NCBI GenBank assembly: GCA_049652985.1
Contig: JBASFK010000001.1
Location: forward strand, 186,001 to 250,000
Origin: UBA7657 sp049652985
GTDB lineage: Bacteria; Pseudomonadota; Alphaproteobacteria; Micavibrionales; Micavibrionaceae
Reading direction: 5' to 3'
DNA length: 64,000 nt
The notes below the pieces were generated by a model that worked only from the letters and a program-made list of their open reading frames with translations, did no database searches and was not told the DNA's origin. Every line of letters starts with the position of its first letter. Position 1 is the first letter of the stretch. Both the position numbers and the translations under genes were made by a program. Positions 24,508 to 35,142 of the stretch are shown here, in pieces.

Positions 24508-25727
24508 AACCCGTCCTTCAGCATAAACGGCACAATCGCGTTAAGCCGCAGCCAGCCCTCGCGCGTCAGGCGCAGGCGGTCAGCCTCGCCGCTCAGCCAT
24601 CCCTCGCTCACCAGCTTCCGGAGCTTCTTGTGGTCCAGCGCCTCGGTCGATTTTATCCCCGACTTGGCCCGTAAATGCTCGAGGGTAATTCCTTCTCGCA
24701 GCCGCAATCCCATCATCAGCGCCTCGAGGAATTTCTCGCGCGGGGTTAAAGGCTGCTCCGGGTGGGCGCCGTGGCCCTTAAGCACCACCCGGTCCAGCCA
24801 TATCTGCGGCGCTTGGTGGTCTCTAGTGGCGACTTTGTATCTATTAGCGTCATCCAGCATGTCATCCGGATTGTCGTCATTAGATACATTGTCGCTATTT
24901 ATTGATATTCTCCCATGTGCGCCCGGCCCGACGCCTATATAATCGCCATATTCCCAGTAAATCCGGTTATGGCGGCTCTCATGGCCCGCCTTGGCATGGT
25001 TTGAAATCTCGTAGGCCGGGAGGCCCGCCGCCTCCAGCATATCCTGCGTCAGATTGTAGAAATCCGCCGCCAGTTCCTGCGCCGGCATCGTGAACGCGCC
25101 CCGCGCATGATCCATGTAGAACGGCGTGCTGCGCTCGATCGTAAGCTGGTAAAGCGACAAATGCCCGCCCGCATGCTCCAGCGCCTGCCCTAATTCCGCC
25201 TCCCACGCCGCCAGCGTCTGCCCGGGCCGCGCATAAATCAGGTCGAACGAATAACGGTCGAAATTTTCCTTCGCCGTTTCAATCGCCTGCAGCGCTTCCT
25301 TCACATCATGCTTCCGCCCAAGGAATTTCAGCTGCGCATCATCCAGCGACTGCACGCCCAGTGAAACACGGTTCACTCCTGCCGCGCGGAAGCCCTTAAA
25401 TTTCTCTGCTTCCACAGAGGTCGGATTGGCCTCAAGCGTGACTTCCGCATCCGCCGCCAATCCCCATGAATCATTTATTGTTTTCAAAATCTCTTCGACC
25501 GTATCAACAGGCATCAGCGACGGCGTTCCGCCGCCAAAGAAAACCGATACGATACGTCTTTCAGGAAACCGCGTTGCATAATGGCCCAGCGCACGGACAT
25601 ATGCGCTCTTCCACGCCTCCTGGTCGATGCTGTCATGAACATGGACGTTGAAATCGCAATACGGGCATTTCGACTTGCAGAACGGCCAGTGGATATAGAT
25701 GCCAGTTTCAACGAGATTGCTTTTCAT
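24504..25727 (-). CDS. hemW: Radical SAM protein HemW
   Basis: A 407-residue protein. YIHWPFCKSKCPYCDFNVHV carries the CxxxCxxC [4Fe-4S] site that cleaves S-adenosylmethionine. FGGGTPSLMP and EANPTSVEAEKFKGFRAAGVNRVSLGVQSLDD are the glycine-rich and SAM-binding stretches shared with coproporphyrinogen oxidase HemN. Length and the missing HemN N-terminal part point to HemW, a heme chaperone, rather than to the oxidase. The order rph-rdgB-hemW on this strand is a frequent alphaproteobacterial arrangement, which supports the call. A palindromic repeat separates it from rdgB. Confidence 0.93.
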   Translation of the reverse strand: MKSNLVETGIYIHWPFCKSKCPYCDFNVHVHDSIDQEAWKSAYVRALGHYATRFPERRIVSVFFGGGTPSLMPVDTVEEILKTINDSWGLAADAEVTLEANPTSVEAEKFKGFRAAGVNRVSLGVQSLDDAQLKFLGRKHDVKEALQAIETAKENFDRYSFDLIYARPGQTLAAWEAELGQALEHAGGHLSLYQLTIERSTPFYMDHARGAFTMPAQELAADFYNLTQDMLEAAGLPAYEISNHAKAGHESRHNRIYWEYGDYIGVGPGAHGRISINSDNVSNDDNPDDMLDDANRYKVATRDHQAPQIWLDRVVLKGHGAHPEQPLTPREKFLEALMMGLRLREGITLEHLRAKSGIKSTEALDHKKLRKLVSEGWLSGEADRLRLTREGWLRLNAIVPFMLKDGF

Positions 25728-25745
25728 AGCCCCTTATATCCATAT

Positions 25746-25822
25746 CGCAATCCCGGCGAAAGCCGGGACCCATAGACTATCACGGATAAATAAAATGGAC
25801 TCCGGTTTACACCGGGGTTACG
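25746..25822. repeat. Palindromic repeat (CCGGCGAAAGCCGGG family)
   Basis: The outer arms CGCAATCCCGGC and ACCGGGGTTACG are near-perfect inverted copies. The left half also folds on itself (CCCGGC-GAAA-GCCGGG). The same design recurs at 27190-27266. Its right end overlaps the last codons of rdgB and supplies the TAA stop. Confidence 0.75.
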
Positions 25823-26408
25823 AGAAGCAGGTTTTTACTAATTTCTCAAAAGCTTTCGCTCTATGTGACGTCTTGTGCTTCTCTTCCGGCTCGATCTCGC
25901 CATAAGTCCGCGTATCGCCTTCGGGGATAAAGAACGGGTCATACCCGAAGCCCTTACCCCCGCGCGGGGGCCATATCAAATTCCCGTCGATCCGCCCTTC
26001 AAAACTCTCCACATATCCGTCCGGCCAAGCCAGCGCCAGCGCGCAGATAAATGCCGCCGAACGGTCCACGCTTTTTCCCAGGCGGCGGTTCACTTCCGCC
26101 ATCGCGACATTAAAGTCTTTATCAAGCGCCCACCGCGCCGAGTAAATCCCCGGCTCGCCGTTCAGCGCCGTCACGCTCAGCCCGCTGTCATCCGCCAAAG
26201 CGGGAATGCCGCTGAGCTTTGCAGCAGCCACCGCCTTGATCGCGGCGTTCCCTGTAAACGTGCGCGCGGTTTCCTCAGGCTCGGGCAGATCAAGCTCGGC
26301 AGCAGTATGGAATGTTTTGATGTAGGGCTTCAGCAGCTCGGAAATTTCCCGCGCCTTGCCGGAATTATGCGTGGCGATGACGAGTTCGGATCCGTCAAAT
26401 CGTCTCAA
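25818..26408 (-). CDS. rdgB: XTP/dITP diphosphatase (non-canonical purine NTPase)
   Basis: A 196-residue Ham1/RdgB protein that hydrolyses ITP, dITP and XTP to monophosphates and keeps deaminated purines out of DNA and RNA. The start is MRRFDGSELVIATHNSGKAREISELL, with the family's nucleotide-binding THN-GK motif, then LADDSGLSVTALNGEPGIYSAR with the metal-binding acidic pair, and GFGYDPFFIPEG near the end. It overlaps rph by four bases. The final codon and stop lie inside a dispersed repeat, which may have replaced a slightly different native C-terminus; the core motifs are intact. Confidence 0.95.
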   Translation of the reverse strand: MRRFDGSELVIATHNSGKAREISELLKPYIKTFHTAAELDLPEPEETARTFTGNAAIKAVAAAKLSGIPALADDSGLSVTALNGEPGIYSARWALDKDFNVAMAEVNRRLGKSVDRSAAFICALALAWPDGYVESFEGRIDGNLIWPPRGGKGFGYDPFFIPEGDTRTYGEIEPEEKHKTSHRAKAFEKLVKTCFS

Positions 26409-27124
26409 ATCTTGAGCGCCTTTTTCTGCATCGCGCTAAGTTCAACGCAGCCCTTCTTCGCAAGGCCCAGCAGCGCAAGGAATTGTTCATCCGAAAACGA
26501 TCCGCGCTCGGCCGTGCCCTGGATTTCAACCAGCCCGCCCTTGCCCGTGATGACAAAATTCGCATCGGTCCCCGCGGCGGAATCTTCCGCGTAATCGAGG
26601 TCCAGCACATTCGCGCCGTCATGAATACCGCATGAAATCGCGGCCACCGTGTCATTGATCGGCACGCTCTTCAGCATGCCGATTTTAACCAGGTGCTGAA
26701 ACGCAAGATGCATCGCCACGAAACCGCCCGTGACCGACGCCGTTCTTGTGCCGCCATCGGCCTGTATCACGTCGCAATCGACTTTGACTTGAATCTCGCC
26801 CATCGCCTCGACATTCACCACCGAGCGCAACGCACGTCCGATCAGCCTTTGAATTTCCTGCGTGCGTCCCGACTGGCGACCTTTATACGCCTCGCGGTCC
26901 ATGCGTGTCCCGGTCGAGCGCGGCAGCATGCCGTATTCCGCCGTCACCCATCCCTTGCCCGAATTTTTCATCCAGTGCGGGATGCGATCCTCGACCGTCG
27001 CGATGCACAGCACATGCGTATCGCCGAATTTCACGAGGCATGATCCTTCGGCGTGCTTGTTCACGTCCGGGATCAGTTCGATGGTCCGCAGGCTGTCCGG
27101 CTGGCGCCCCGAGGGTCTTGTCAT
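26405..27124 (-). CDS. rph: Ribonuclease PH
   Basis: A 239-residue phosphorolytic 3'-5' exoribonuclease that trims tRNA 3' ends. MTRPSGRQPDSLRTIELIPD is the standard N-terminus. The phosphate-binding segment is RQSGRTQEIQRLIGRALR, and the catalytic region is VDCDVIQADGGTRTASVTGGFVA with the metal-binding Asp. The length equals the family norm. It is the first gene of the rph-rdgB(-hemW) run and is divergent from hrcA, an arrangement often seen in Alphaproteobacteria. The 187-base divergent gap holds a palindromic repeat and both promoters. Confidence 0.96.
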   Translation of the reverse strand: MTRPSGRQPDSLRTIELIPDVNKHAEGSCLVKFGDTHVLCIATVEDRIPHWMKNSGKGWVTAEYGMLPRSTGTRMDREAYKGRQSGRTQEIQRLIGRALRSVVNVEAMGEIQVKVDCDVIQADGGTRTASVTGGFVAMHLAFQHLVKIGMLKSVPINDTVAAISCGIHDGANVLDLDYAEDSAAGTDANFVITGKGGLVEIQGTAERGSFSDEQFLALLGLAKKGCVELSAMQKKALKI

Positions 27125-27189
27125 GGCAATTTTTCCTTTAATTTTGTAGGCAGTCTAAGCTCCAAACATAAATTGTCAATTAAAGTAAA

Positions 27190-27266
27190 CGTAATCCCGG
27201 CGAAAGCCGGGACCCATTGGTTGGAAAAATCATTCCCTGTGGGCCCCGGCTTGCGCCGGGGTTACG
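27190..27266. repeat. Palindromic repeat between rph and hrcA
   Basis: The outer arms CGTAATCCCGGC and GCCGGGGTTACG are inverted copies, with internal hairpins CCCGGC-GAAA-GCCGGG and CCCCGGC-TTGC-GCCGGGG. It belongs to the same family as 25746-25822. It sits about 45 bases before the hrcA start and could affect that promoter. Confidence 0.75.
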
Positions 27267-27311
27267 GTTTTGTTTGTTTGGAGAACATAAAAAATCTTAT
27301 ATATTCCACTC

Positions 27312-28352
27312 ATGATCACCGAACTGAACGACCGTTCGCGGACGATATTCCGCTTCATCGTCGACACTTACCTTGCTACCGGCGAACCCGTGGGCTCGCG
27401 CACCATTTCCAAGGTATCGGGCATCAACCTCTCCCCCGCCAGCATCCGCAACACCATGGCCGATCTTGAGCACTCCGGCCTTCTCTACGCGCCGCACACT
27501 TCGGCGGGCAGACTACCCACTGAACAGGGCATCCGCCTCTACATCGACGGCCTGATGCAGCTCGGCAATTTAAGCCAGGACGACCGCCGCCGCATCGAGG
27601 CCGCCTGCGCCGCCCAGAACCGCCCCATCACCGAAGTACTCGAACAGGCAACGTCTCTCCTTTCGGGTCTCTCCTCCTGCGCCAGCCTCGTCGTCGCGCC
27701 GAAAATGACCGGCGCTGTGAAACAGGTCCAGTTCGTCCAGCTCGCGCCCGGGAAAATCCTCGCCGTCCTCGTGTTCCAGAATGGCCTCGTCGAAAACCGC
27801 ATTCTCGAGATGCCCTCCGACATTCCCGCCACCGCCCTCATGGCCGCGGGAAATTACCTCAACGCGAAACTCGCAGGCCGAAGCTTCGCCGAAGCCGAGA
27901 AAACCATCCTCGCGGAAATTCGCGAAAACCGCTCGCAGCTCGACAAAATCACGCAAGGCCTCGTCGAACAGGGCCTCGCCGTCCCGGCGCATAATAAGCA
28001 GGACACGCACATCATCATACGCGGACAGTCGCGCCTCCTCGGCGACGTCAAGGCACTGCAGGACCTCGAGCGCGCCCGCGCCCTTCTTTCCTACCTCGAA
28101 CAACAACAGAACATGCTGGAGATTCTCAGCTCCGTGAACGTCGCGGAAGGAGTGCAGATTTTCATCGGTGCGGAAAACCGGATATTCGACCAGTCCGGCT
28201 GGTCGCTGATCATCGCGCCCTATAAAAACGTCAATGAACAGATCGTCGGCGCCATCGGCGTCATCGGCCCCACGCGCCTCGATTACGACCGCATCATCCC
28301 GATGGTCGATTACACATCGCAGATCGTCGCAAAACTGGTGGATGGGGCCTAA
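27312..28352 (+). CDS. hrcA: Heat-inducible transcription repressor HrcA
   Basis: A 346-residue repressor of chaperone genes. The N-terminal winged helix is visible in LNDRSRTIFRFIVDTYLATGEPVGSRTISK, followed by LSPASIRNTMADLEHSGLLYAPHTSAGR, the most conserved HrcA segment. A GAF-like middle domain and the C-terminal GAIGVIGPTRLDYDRIIPMVDYTS follow. HrcA binds CIRCE elements (TTAGCACTC with its inverted copy). I found no CIRCE within this window, so its targets, typically groESL, lie elsewhere. It is followed by an unrelated exported-protein gene and then grpE. Confidence 0.96.
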   Translation: MITELNDRSRTIFRFIVDTYLATGEPVGSRTISKVSGINLSPASIRNTMADLEHSGLLYAPHTSAGRLPTEQGIRLYIDGLMQLGNLSQDDRRRIEAACAAQNRPITEVLEQATSLLSGLSSCASLVVAPKMTGAVKQVQFVQLAPGKILAVLVFQNGLVENRILEMPSDIPATALMAAGNYLNAKLAGRSFAEAEKTILAEIRENRSQLDKITQGLVEQGLAVPAHNKQDTHIIIRGQSRLLGDVKALQDLERARALLSYLEQQQNMLEILSSVNVAEGVQIFIGAENRIFDQSGWSLIIAPYKNVNEQIVGAIGVIGPTRLDYDRIIPMVDYTSQIVAKLVDGA

Positions 28353-28426
28353 GCCCCGCCTTGCGGGACAAGCCCATTACCTATAATCTCGGGAAGGTTA
28401 GGAATTTATATGTTTCCGGTGTTTTT

Positions 28427-29404
28427 ATGACTCGCTCCCTGCTGTTCGCCTCCGTTTTTGCCCTGGTCCTCTGCGCGGCGCCGGCGGAGCTTTTCGCCCA
28501 GCAAAACCGCTCGCAGTCACAACAAAAGCAGCAGCAGAATACCCCTTACGGCTCCTACGTGCCGAATTTATACGGCCAGGACAAGGAAGAGGAAAAACCC
28601 TCCACCTGGCAGTACGACAACAAATACAGAAAGAAATTCGAAACGCCCGGAAAGGACACAAATCCGCTGCCCACAGGCACGCAGCAGATGTATTTCATCC
28701 GCAAGCAGGACATAAAAAGCAATGAGGCGGTCCTGCGCATGCTGACACCCATTTCTATCGACGGCTGCGCAAATATTGTCCCGCCCGCTGTTACGATGCG
28801 CAAAGGCGGCAACATGCTGATCTTTTCGATCGAGGATGGCGCGGTCACACTCGACAAAAAAGCACAGTACGCGCATTTCCAGTGCAACAATGCTTCTCAC
28901 GTCGCCTTCGCCGACATTACTCTGAACCGCGACGAATTACTGCGCGATGGAATAAAATCCATGTCGTTCCAGGCCGCGAACGGCGCGATGGACGTCTACG
29001 ATGTAAAAGTCACCCCGGATCGCATCACGCTCGTGGTTCGCGGCGCCGCAACCGCCTTCAAGCCTTTCCTGGGCGCAACCAAAAGCGATCCCCTCACCTA
29101 TGATTTCTACCCCGACAACCTTATTATCCTGCACGCGCCGTCGGCCCCTGCGGGCCAGGATGTCTCGGGCGAGATCACGGCCCTCGCACAGCGCAAGGGC
29201 CTGAGTGAAAGCGCGGTCTTGAAAAACGCCCCCGGCCTCTATTTTATTGACCAGGCCGGCACGCTAGCAGGAAGCCTCGATTTCGGCGCCAACGCTTTCG
29301 TGGGAACCATCAGCGTCCCAGAAACCTATCAGGGCCCGGACGGCTCTTACGAACAGGCCAAAGCCGTGGATGTGTATGCAAGACGTCCCGGGCTGCTGGA
29401 TTAA
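28427..29404 (+). CDS. Exported protein of unknown function between hrcA and grpE
   Basis: A 325-residue protein. MTRSLLFASVFALVLCAAPAE with cleavage after LFA is a signal peptide, and this ATG was preferred over an upstream in-frame one that would hide it. A Gln-rich linker (QQNRSQSQQKQQQN) follows the cleavage site. The body is beta-rich with two cysteines (DGCANIVPP and FQCNNASHV), and the pattern of strands recalls periplasmic domains of TrbG/VirB9 type, but no such system is nearby. Function unknown. Its place inside the chaperone gene order is unusual. Confidence 0.7.
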   Translation: MTRSLLFASVFALVLCAAPAELFAQQNRSQSQQKQQQNTPYGSYVPNLYGQDKEEEKPSTWQYDNKYRKKFETPGKDTNPLPTGTQQMYFIRKQDIKSNEAVLRMLTPISIDGCANIVPPAVTMRKGGNMLIFSIEDGAVTLDKKAQYAHFQCNNASHVAFADITLNRDELLRDGIKSMSFQAANGAMDVYDVKVTPDRITLVVRGAATAFKPFLGATKSDPLTYDFYPDNLIILHAPSAPAGQDVSGEITALAQRKGLSESAVLKNAPGLYFIDQAGTLAGSLDFGANAFVGTISVPETYQGPDGSYEQAKAVDVYARRPGLLD

Positions 29405-29431
29405 GCTGAACAAAACAATTATAAGAAAAAA

Positions 29432-30040
29432 ATGTCTGAAACACAGAGCAATCCCATGAACGAAGAAGACCCCGAGGCATCCGGAGCGGAAGCACCCGCG
29501 CCGTCCGGCCCCGATGCAAAAACAGATGCAAAAATTATTTCCCTGCAGGAAGAACTCGCCAAAACGAAAGACCAGATGCTCCGCGCACTGGCCGAGGCCG
29601 AGAATTCCCGCAAGCGCGCGCTGAAGGAACGCGATGACGTTTCGAAATATGCCATTACCGGTTTCGCCCGCGACCTTCTAAATGTCTCCGACAATTTAAA
29701 GCGCGCGCTCGACGCCGTGCCGCGCGAAGCACTCGCCACCGACCCGCTTTTGAAAAATCTTGTCGAGGGCATCGAGGCCACGCAGCGCGACCTGCAAAAA
29801 TCTTTCGACCTGAATAACATCCGCAAAATCGATCCCACCGATGAGCCCTTCAATCCGAACTACCACGAGGTCATATTCGAAACCGCCGGCACGGGCCGCC
29901 CCGCCGGAACCGTCATCCAGGTGATCGAGGCAGGCTACCTGCTTCATGACCGCCTCCTCCGCCCCGCCCGCGTTGGGGTTGCGAAGGACGAAGGCCAGGG
30001 CAACGGCACGCCCGGCATTAATCTCGACATCGAATCCTGA
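29432..30040 (+). CDS. grpE: Nucleotide exchange factor GrpE
   Basis: A 202-residue co-chaperone that releases ADP from DnaK. The acidic, disordered N-terminus is followed by a long coiled coil (LQEELAKTKDQMLRALAEAENSRKR) and the C-terminal beta domain with the family signature FNPNYHEVIFETAGTGRPAG and GYLLHDRLLRPARVGVAK. It lies upstream of dnaK with one AT-rich gene between. The ribosome site before the ATG is weak (AAGAAAAAA). Confidence 0.96.
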   Translation: MSETQSNPMNEEDPEASGAEAPAPSGPDAKTDAKIISLQEELAKTKDQMLRALAEAENSRKRALKERDDVSKYAITGFARDLLNVSDNLKRALDAVPREALATDPLLKNLVEGIEATQRDLQKSFDLNNIRKIDPTDEPFNPNYHEVIFETAGTGRPAGTVIQVIEAGYLLHDRLLRPARVGVAKDEGQGNGTPGINLDIES

Positions 30041-30105
30041 CCGATCCATTGACATAACCTGAGGGGGCGGCTACGGTCCACTTATACCATAACTGAGGAA
30101 AACCT

Positions 30106-30630
30106 ATGTCTGTACCGCTTTATTATTGCCGCGAATACGCAGAAAACCACGCGATAGAGACAGAGAAACTAAGTAACCTCTTTGGACTTGCAATTACCAG
30201 TCCCTTTTATGTTTTCGAAACAAGTGATGGCAATCTCGTACCGGTTACTCATATTGGCGAACCCTCAGCTCAATTACAGTTCCGTTTTCCCAATCACCAG
30301 TTCATCGGCACCGCAAAAAATCGTACGCCGCTCGTTACAAGAAGCGGCGTAATTTCCGCACGCGCGCTGGAAATTGCAGAAGAAAAGAAAATAGCCCCTG
30401 ACCCCGATATTCTAAGAGAAATGGCTTTCAAAAACTTTAGAAAGCTTCACGTCGTTCCACCCCCGCCCCCAAAACAGGTAGAAGAATCAATAGAAGAACC
30501 TGTAAAGAAAAGTACAGAGAAACTGGTACTGAATGAGGAATTGGTACTGACGGAAGAATTGGCACTGATGGAAGAGGAGCAGGAACCAACAAGAGATCAG
30601 AAGATGGAATTAAGGCTGGCCCTGTCCTGA
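30106..30630 (+). CDS. AT-rich orphan protein of unknown function
   Basis: A 174-residue protein with base composition clearly lower in GC than grpE and dnaK on either side. It starts MSVPLYYCREYAENHAIETE, 65 bases after the grpE stop, with GAGGAAAACCT as ribosome site. No signal peptide or membrane helix. The N-terminal 110 residues look globular. The C-terminus has a Pro run (VPPPPPKQ) and then an acidic near-repeat (LNEELVLTEELALMEEE). I do not recognise it. Placement inside the chaperone operon and the composition suggest a recent arrival. Confidence 0.6.
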   Translation: MSVPLYYCREYAENHAIETEKLSNLFGLAITSPFYVFETSDGNLVPVTHIGEPSAQLQFRFPNHQFIGTAKNRTPLVTRSGVISARALEIAEEKKIAPDPDILREMAFKNFRKLHVVPPPPPKQVEESIEEPVKKSTEKLVLNEELVLTEELALMEEEQEPTRDQKMELRLALS

Positions 30631-30792
30631 GCGGTACTCGCCATAAAGCACCCCCCCTTAAACGGCTGGCCTTTTCCCTGATCCATGCTATATAAACGCC
30701 CGTATAAACCCATAGGGAAATAGCTTAGGAAAACGTTGCGATGCCCGCCCCGGGCCGCTAATGTATCGCGAAATCATAGAGGTATAGAAATT

Positions 30793-32739
<1,947 letters not shown>

Positions 32740-32813
32740 TCCGGCCAAAGCGAGTGGGGATGCTCTGAAGAATCTCTTTGCCGCCAGGCCGAATCATCTT
32801 GTAAAATCGATAT

Positions 32814-33158
32814 ATGGTTCCCGAAAACTTGACCGCTCCCGTCTGCTATTATGACGTGCTCCAGGTGTCCCCGCGCTCAAGCGATGATGACATCAAGCGG
32901 GCTTATCGGCGCCTCGCCATGGTCTATCACCCGGATATGAATCCCCAGAACCGCAGCGGCGCGGAATTGCGGTTCCGGTTGATCAACGAGGCCTACGCCC
33001 ATCTGAAAACGCGGGAAAGAAGAACGCGCTACAACCTGAATCAGAAAGCCCGCGCCGCCGCCGGCAACGACAATCGCGCCGCGCTGTCGTGGTTCGAGCA
33101 ATTCACAGCTCTCTTCCGCGCCCCGGCCGAAAGACAGAATTCCGGCTCGAAGGCGTAA
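32814..33158 (+). CDS. Small J-domain protein
   Basis: A 114-residue protein consisting of little more than one J domain (residues about 11-75): YYDVLQVSPRSSDDDIKRAY, then RRLAMVYHPDMNPQNR with the essential HPD at the loop, then a helix ending RRTRYNL. The remaining 40 residues are low-complexity. J proteins stimulate the ATPase of a DnaK. This one lacks the Gly/Phe, zinc and client-binding parts and would deliver DnaK to a particular partner. It lies between dnaK and the full-length dnaJ in the same direction. The ribosome site is poor. Confidence 0.85.
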   Translation: MVPENLTAPVCYYDVLQVSPRSSDDDIKRAYRRLAMVYHPDMNPQNRSGAELRFRLINEAYAHLKTRERRTRYNLNQKARAAAGNDNRAALSWFEQFTALFRAPAERQNSGSKA

Positions 33159-33178
33159 GACAGAAACGAACGGCAACC

Positions 33179-34342
33179 ATGAGCAAGGATTTTTACAAAA
33201 CCCTCGGCGTTCAGAAGGGCGCGTCCGCGGATGAGATTAAAAAATCCTACCGCAAGCTCGCCATGCAGTATCACCCCGACCAGAACAAGGGCAACGCCGA
33301 GGCCGAGTCGAAATTCAAGGAAATCAGCGAAGCCTACGACATCCTGAAGGATGAGCAGAAACGCGCCGCTTACGATCGTTTCGGCGCGGCCGCCTTCGAC
33401 GGCGGCATGGGCGGCGGCGGGCGCGGCCCCGGCGGCGGTTTCAATCCGTCCGATTTCTCCGGCTTTGGCAGCACCATCAACGATATTTTTGAAGACATGT
33501 TCGGCGACATGGGCGGACGCGGGCGTGCCTCCGCCGGGCGCGGCCAGGACATGCAATACACGCTTGAACTCAGCCTTGAGGATGCTTTCAAAGGCCGCGA
33601 AGCGGTCATCAAGATCCCGCTCAATGACGTCTGCGACGGCTGCAAGGGCTCCGGCTCCGAAGGCGGCGCGGCAGGCGTTGAAAACTGCCCCACCTGCGAA
33701 GGCCAGGGCCGCATCCGCCAGCAGCAGGGCTTCTTCACCATCGAGCGCGCCTGCCCCACCTGCGGCGGCCAGGGCAAAACCGTCAAGAATCCCTGCAAGA
33801 AATGCGGCGGCTCCGGGCGCACGCACAAGGAAAAACAGCTCAAGGTCAAAATCCCGCCCGGCGTCGATCACGGTCGCCGCATTCGCCTCACCGGCGAGGG
33901 CGAAGCCGGGATACGCGGCGGTGAACGCGGCGACCTCTTTGTCCTGCTGGCCATGAAACCGCATAAATTTTTCAAACGCGACGGAGCGAATTTATTCTGC
34001 CGCGTGCCGATCACCATGACTCTCGCCGGTCTCGGCGGCGAAACGGAAGTGCCCACCATCGAGAGCTCCCGCTCCAAGATCAAGGTTCCTCCGGGCACAC
34101 AGACCGGCCAGCAGTTCCGCCTCAAGGGCAAAGGCATGACCGTCCTCGGCTCCGACGCACGCGGCGACATGTTCATCGAGATTTTTGTCGAAACCCCCGT
34201 CAATCTGGACAAAAAACAGCAGGAATTGCTCAAACAGCTCGAAAAAACCATGGGCGGTGTCCGCGAGGGCAGCAAGAATTCGCCTGAATCCAGCGGGTTT
34301 TTCAGCAAAATGAAAGATATCTGGTCCGATCTCAAGGAATAG
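33179..34342 (+). CDS. dnaJ: Chaperone protein DnaJ
   Basis: A 387-residue class A J protein. The start MSKDFYKTLGVQKGASADEI was chosen over an upstream in-frame start that overlaps the small J-domain gene. The J domain has HPD in YHPDQNKG, followed by a Gly-rich linker (GGMGGGGRGPGGGF). Four zinc repeats are seen: CDGCKGSG, CPTCEGQG, CPTCGGQG and CKKCGGSG. Two C-terminal client-binding beta domains follow, with the DLFVLLAMKPHKFFKRDG segment. It binds unfolded proteins and passes them to DnaK. Confidence 0.98.
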   Translation: MSKDFYKTLGVQKGASADEIKKSYRKLAMQYHPDQNKGNAEAESKFKEISEAYDILKDEQKRAAYDRFGAAAFDGGMGGGGRGPGGGFNPSDFSGFGSTINDIFEDMFGDMGGRGRASAGRGQDMQYTLELSLEDAFKGREAVIKIPLNDVCDGCKGSGSEGGAAGVENCPTCEGQGRIRQQQGFFTIERACPTCGGQGKTVKNPCKKCGGSGRTHKEKQLKVKIPPGVDHGRRIRLTGEGEAGIRGGERGDLFVLLAMKPHKFFKRDGANLFCRVPITMTLAGLGGETEVPTIESSRSKIKVPPGTQTGQQFRLKGKGMTVLGSDARGDMFIEIFVETPVNLDKKQQELLKQLEKTMGGVREGSKNSPESSGFFSKMKDIWSDLKE

Positions 34343-34374
34343 CCGTATAAAGGCCTTTAAAAGGGAATAAACGC

Positions 34375-35142
34375 ATGAAAATCGGCATCGTCGGCTGCAA
34401 GGGCAGGGTCGGAACCCTCCTCGTCAATGAAATCCTCGGGGGTAACTGGAAGGGCGCAACCCTTTCCGGCGGCACCGTGCTGCCTCAGGACATGGGCAAA
34501 AGTGACTTCTTTATTACCTCCGACGCCGAAGAACTTTTCAAAAAATCCGACGCCGTGATTGATTTCACTTCGCCCGCAGCAACGCGCAAACACGCGAAAC
34601 TCGCGGCGAAACATAAAAAGGCGCTGATCGTCGGCACCACGGGCCTCTCGCCTGCTGACGAAAAAGAGCTCGCCGCCGCTGCAAAAAAAACGGCCATCGT
34701 CCAGTCGGCGAATTTCAGCGTCGGCGTCAACGTCCTGCTCGCCCTCGTCGAGCGTGGCGCGGCATCGCTTGATGAAGATTTCGACATCGAGATTTTTGAA
34801 GCGCACCATAAGAACAAAGTGGACGCACCCTCCGGCACCGCCCTCGCCCTCGGCAAATCCGCCGCCAAAGGCCGCACTGTCGATCTGAAAAAAGCTGCCG
34901 ACTACGCCCGTCACGGCGAAACCGGAAAACGCAAGCGCGGAAAAATCGGGTTCTCGGTTGCGCGCGGCGGCGATGTCGTCGGCGATCACCGCGTCTTTTT
35001 CTACGGCGAAGGCGAACGCGTCGAGCTCTCCCACATCGCGACAAACCGCTCGCTTTTTGCGCGCGGCGCCATCCGCGCTGCGCTCTGGACCAAGGGGAAA
35101 AAACCCGGCCTGTATTCCATGAAGGATATTCTGGGTCTTTAA
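34375..35142 (+). CDS. dapB: 4-hydroxy-tetrahydrodipicolinate reductase
   Basis: A 255-residue NAD(P)H-dependent reductase of the lysine/diaminopimelate pathway. MKIGIVGCKGRVGTLLVNEI is the Rossmann nucleotide loop, AVIDFTSPAATRKH and ALIVGTTGL are the central strands, and EIFEAHHKNKVDAPSGTALALGK is the family's substrate-binding signature with the His-His pair and Lys. The length is slightly shorter than the usual 265-270 residues. It lies 32 bases after dnaJ and is probably in the same transcript. This linkage is common in Alphaproteobacteria. The 3' end overlaps the convergent ada-like gene by four bases. Confidence 0.95.
   Translation: MKIGIVGCKGRVGTLLVNEILGGNWKGATLSGGTVLPQDMGKSDFFITSDAEELFKKSDAVIDFTSPAATRKHAKLAAKHKKALIVGTTGLSPADEKELAAAAKKTAIVQSANFSVGVNVLLALVERGAASLDEDFDIEIFEAHHKNKVDAPSGTALALGKSAAKGRTVDLKKAADYARHGETGKRKRGKIGFSVARGGDVVGDHRVFFYGEGERVELSHIATNRSLFARGAIRAALWTKGKKPGLYSMKDILGL

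Noticed and set aside
30630..30792. CIRCE or sigma-32 promoter before dnaK
   Set aside because: I looked for TTAGCACTC and its inverted copy and for CTTGAA-type boxes and found no convincing match.
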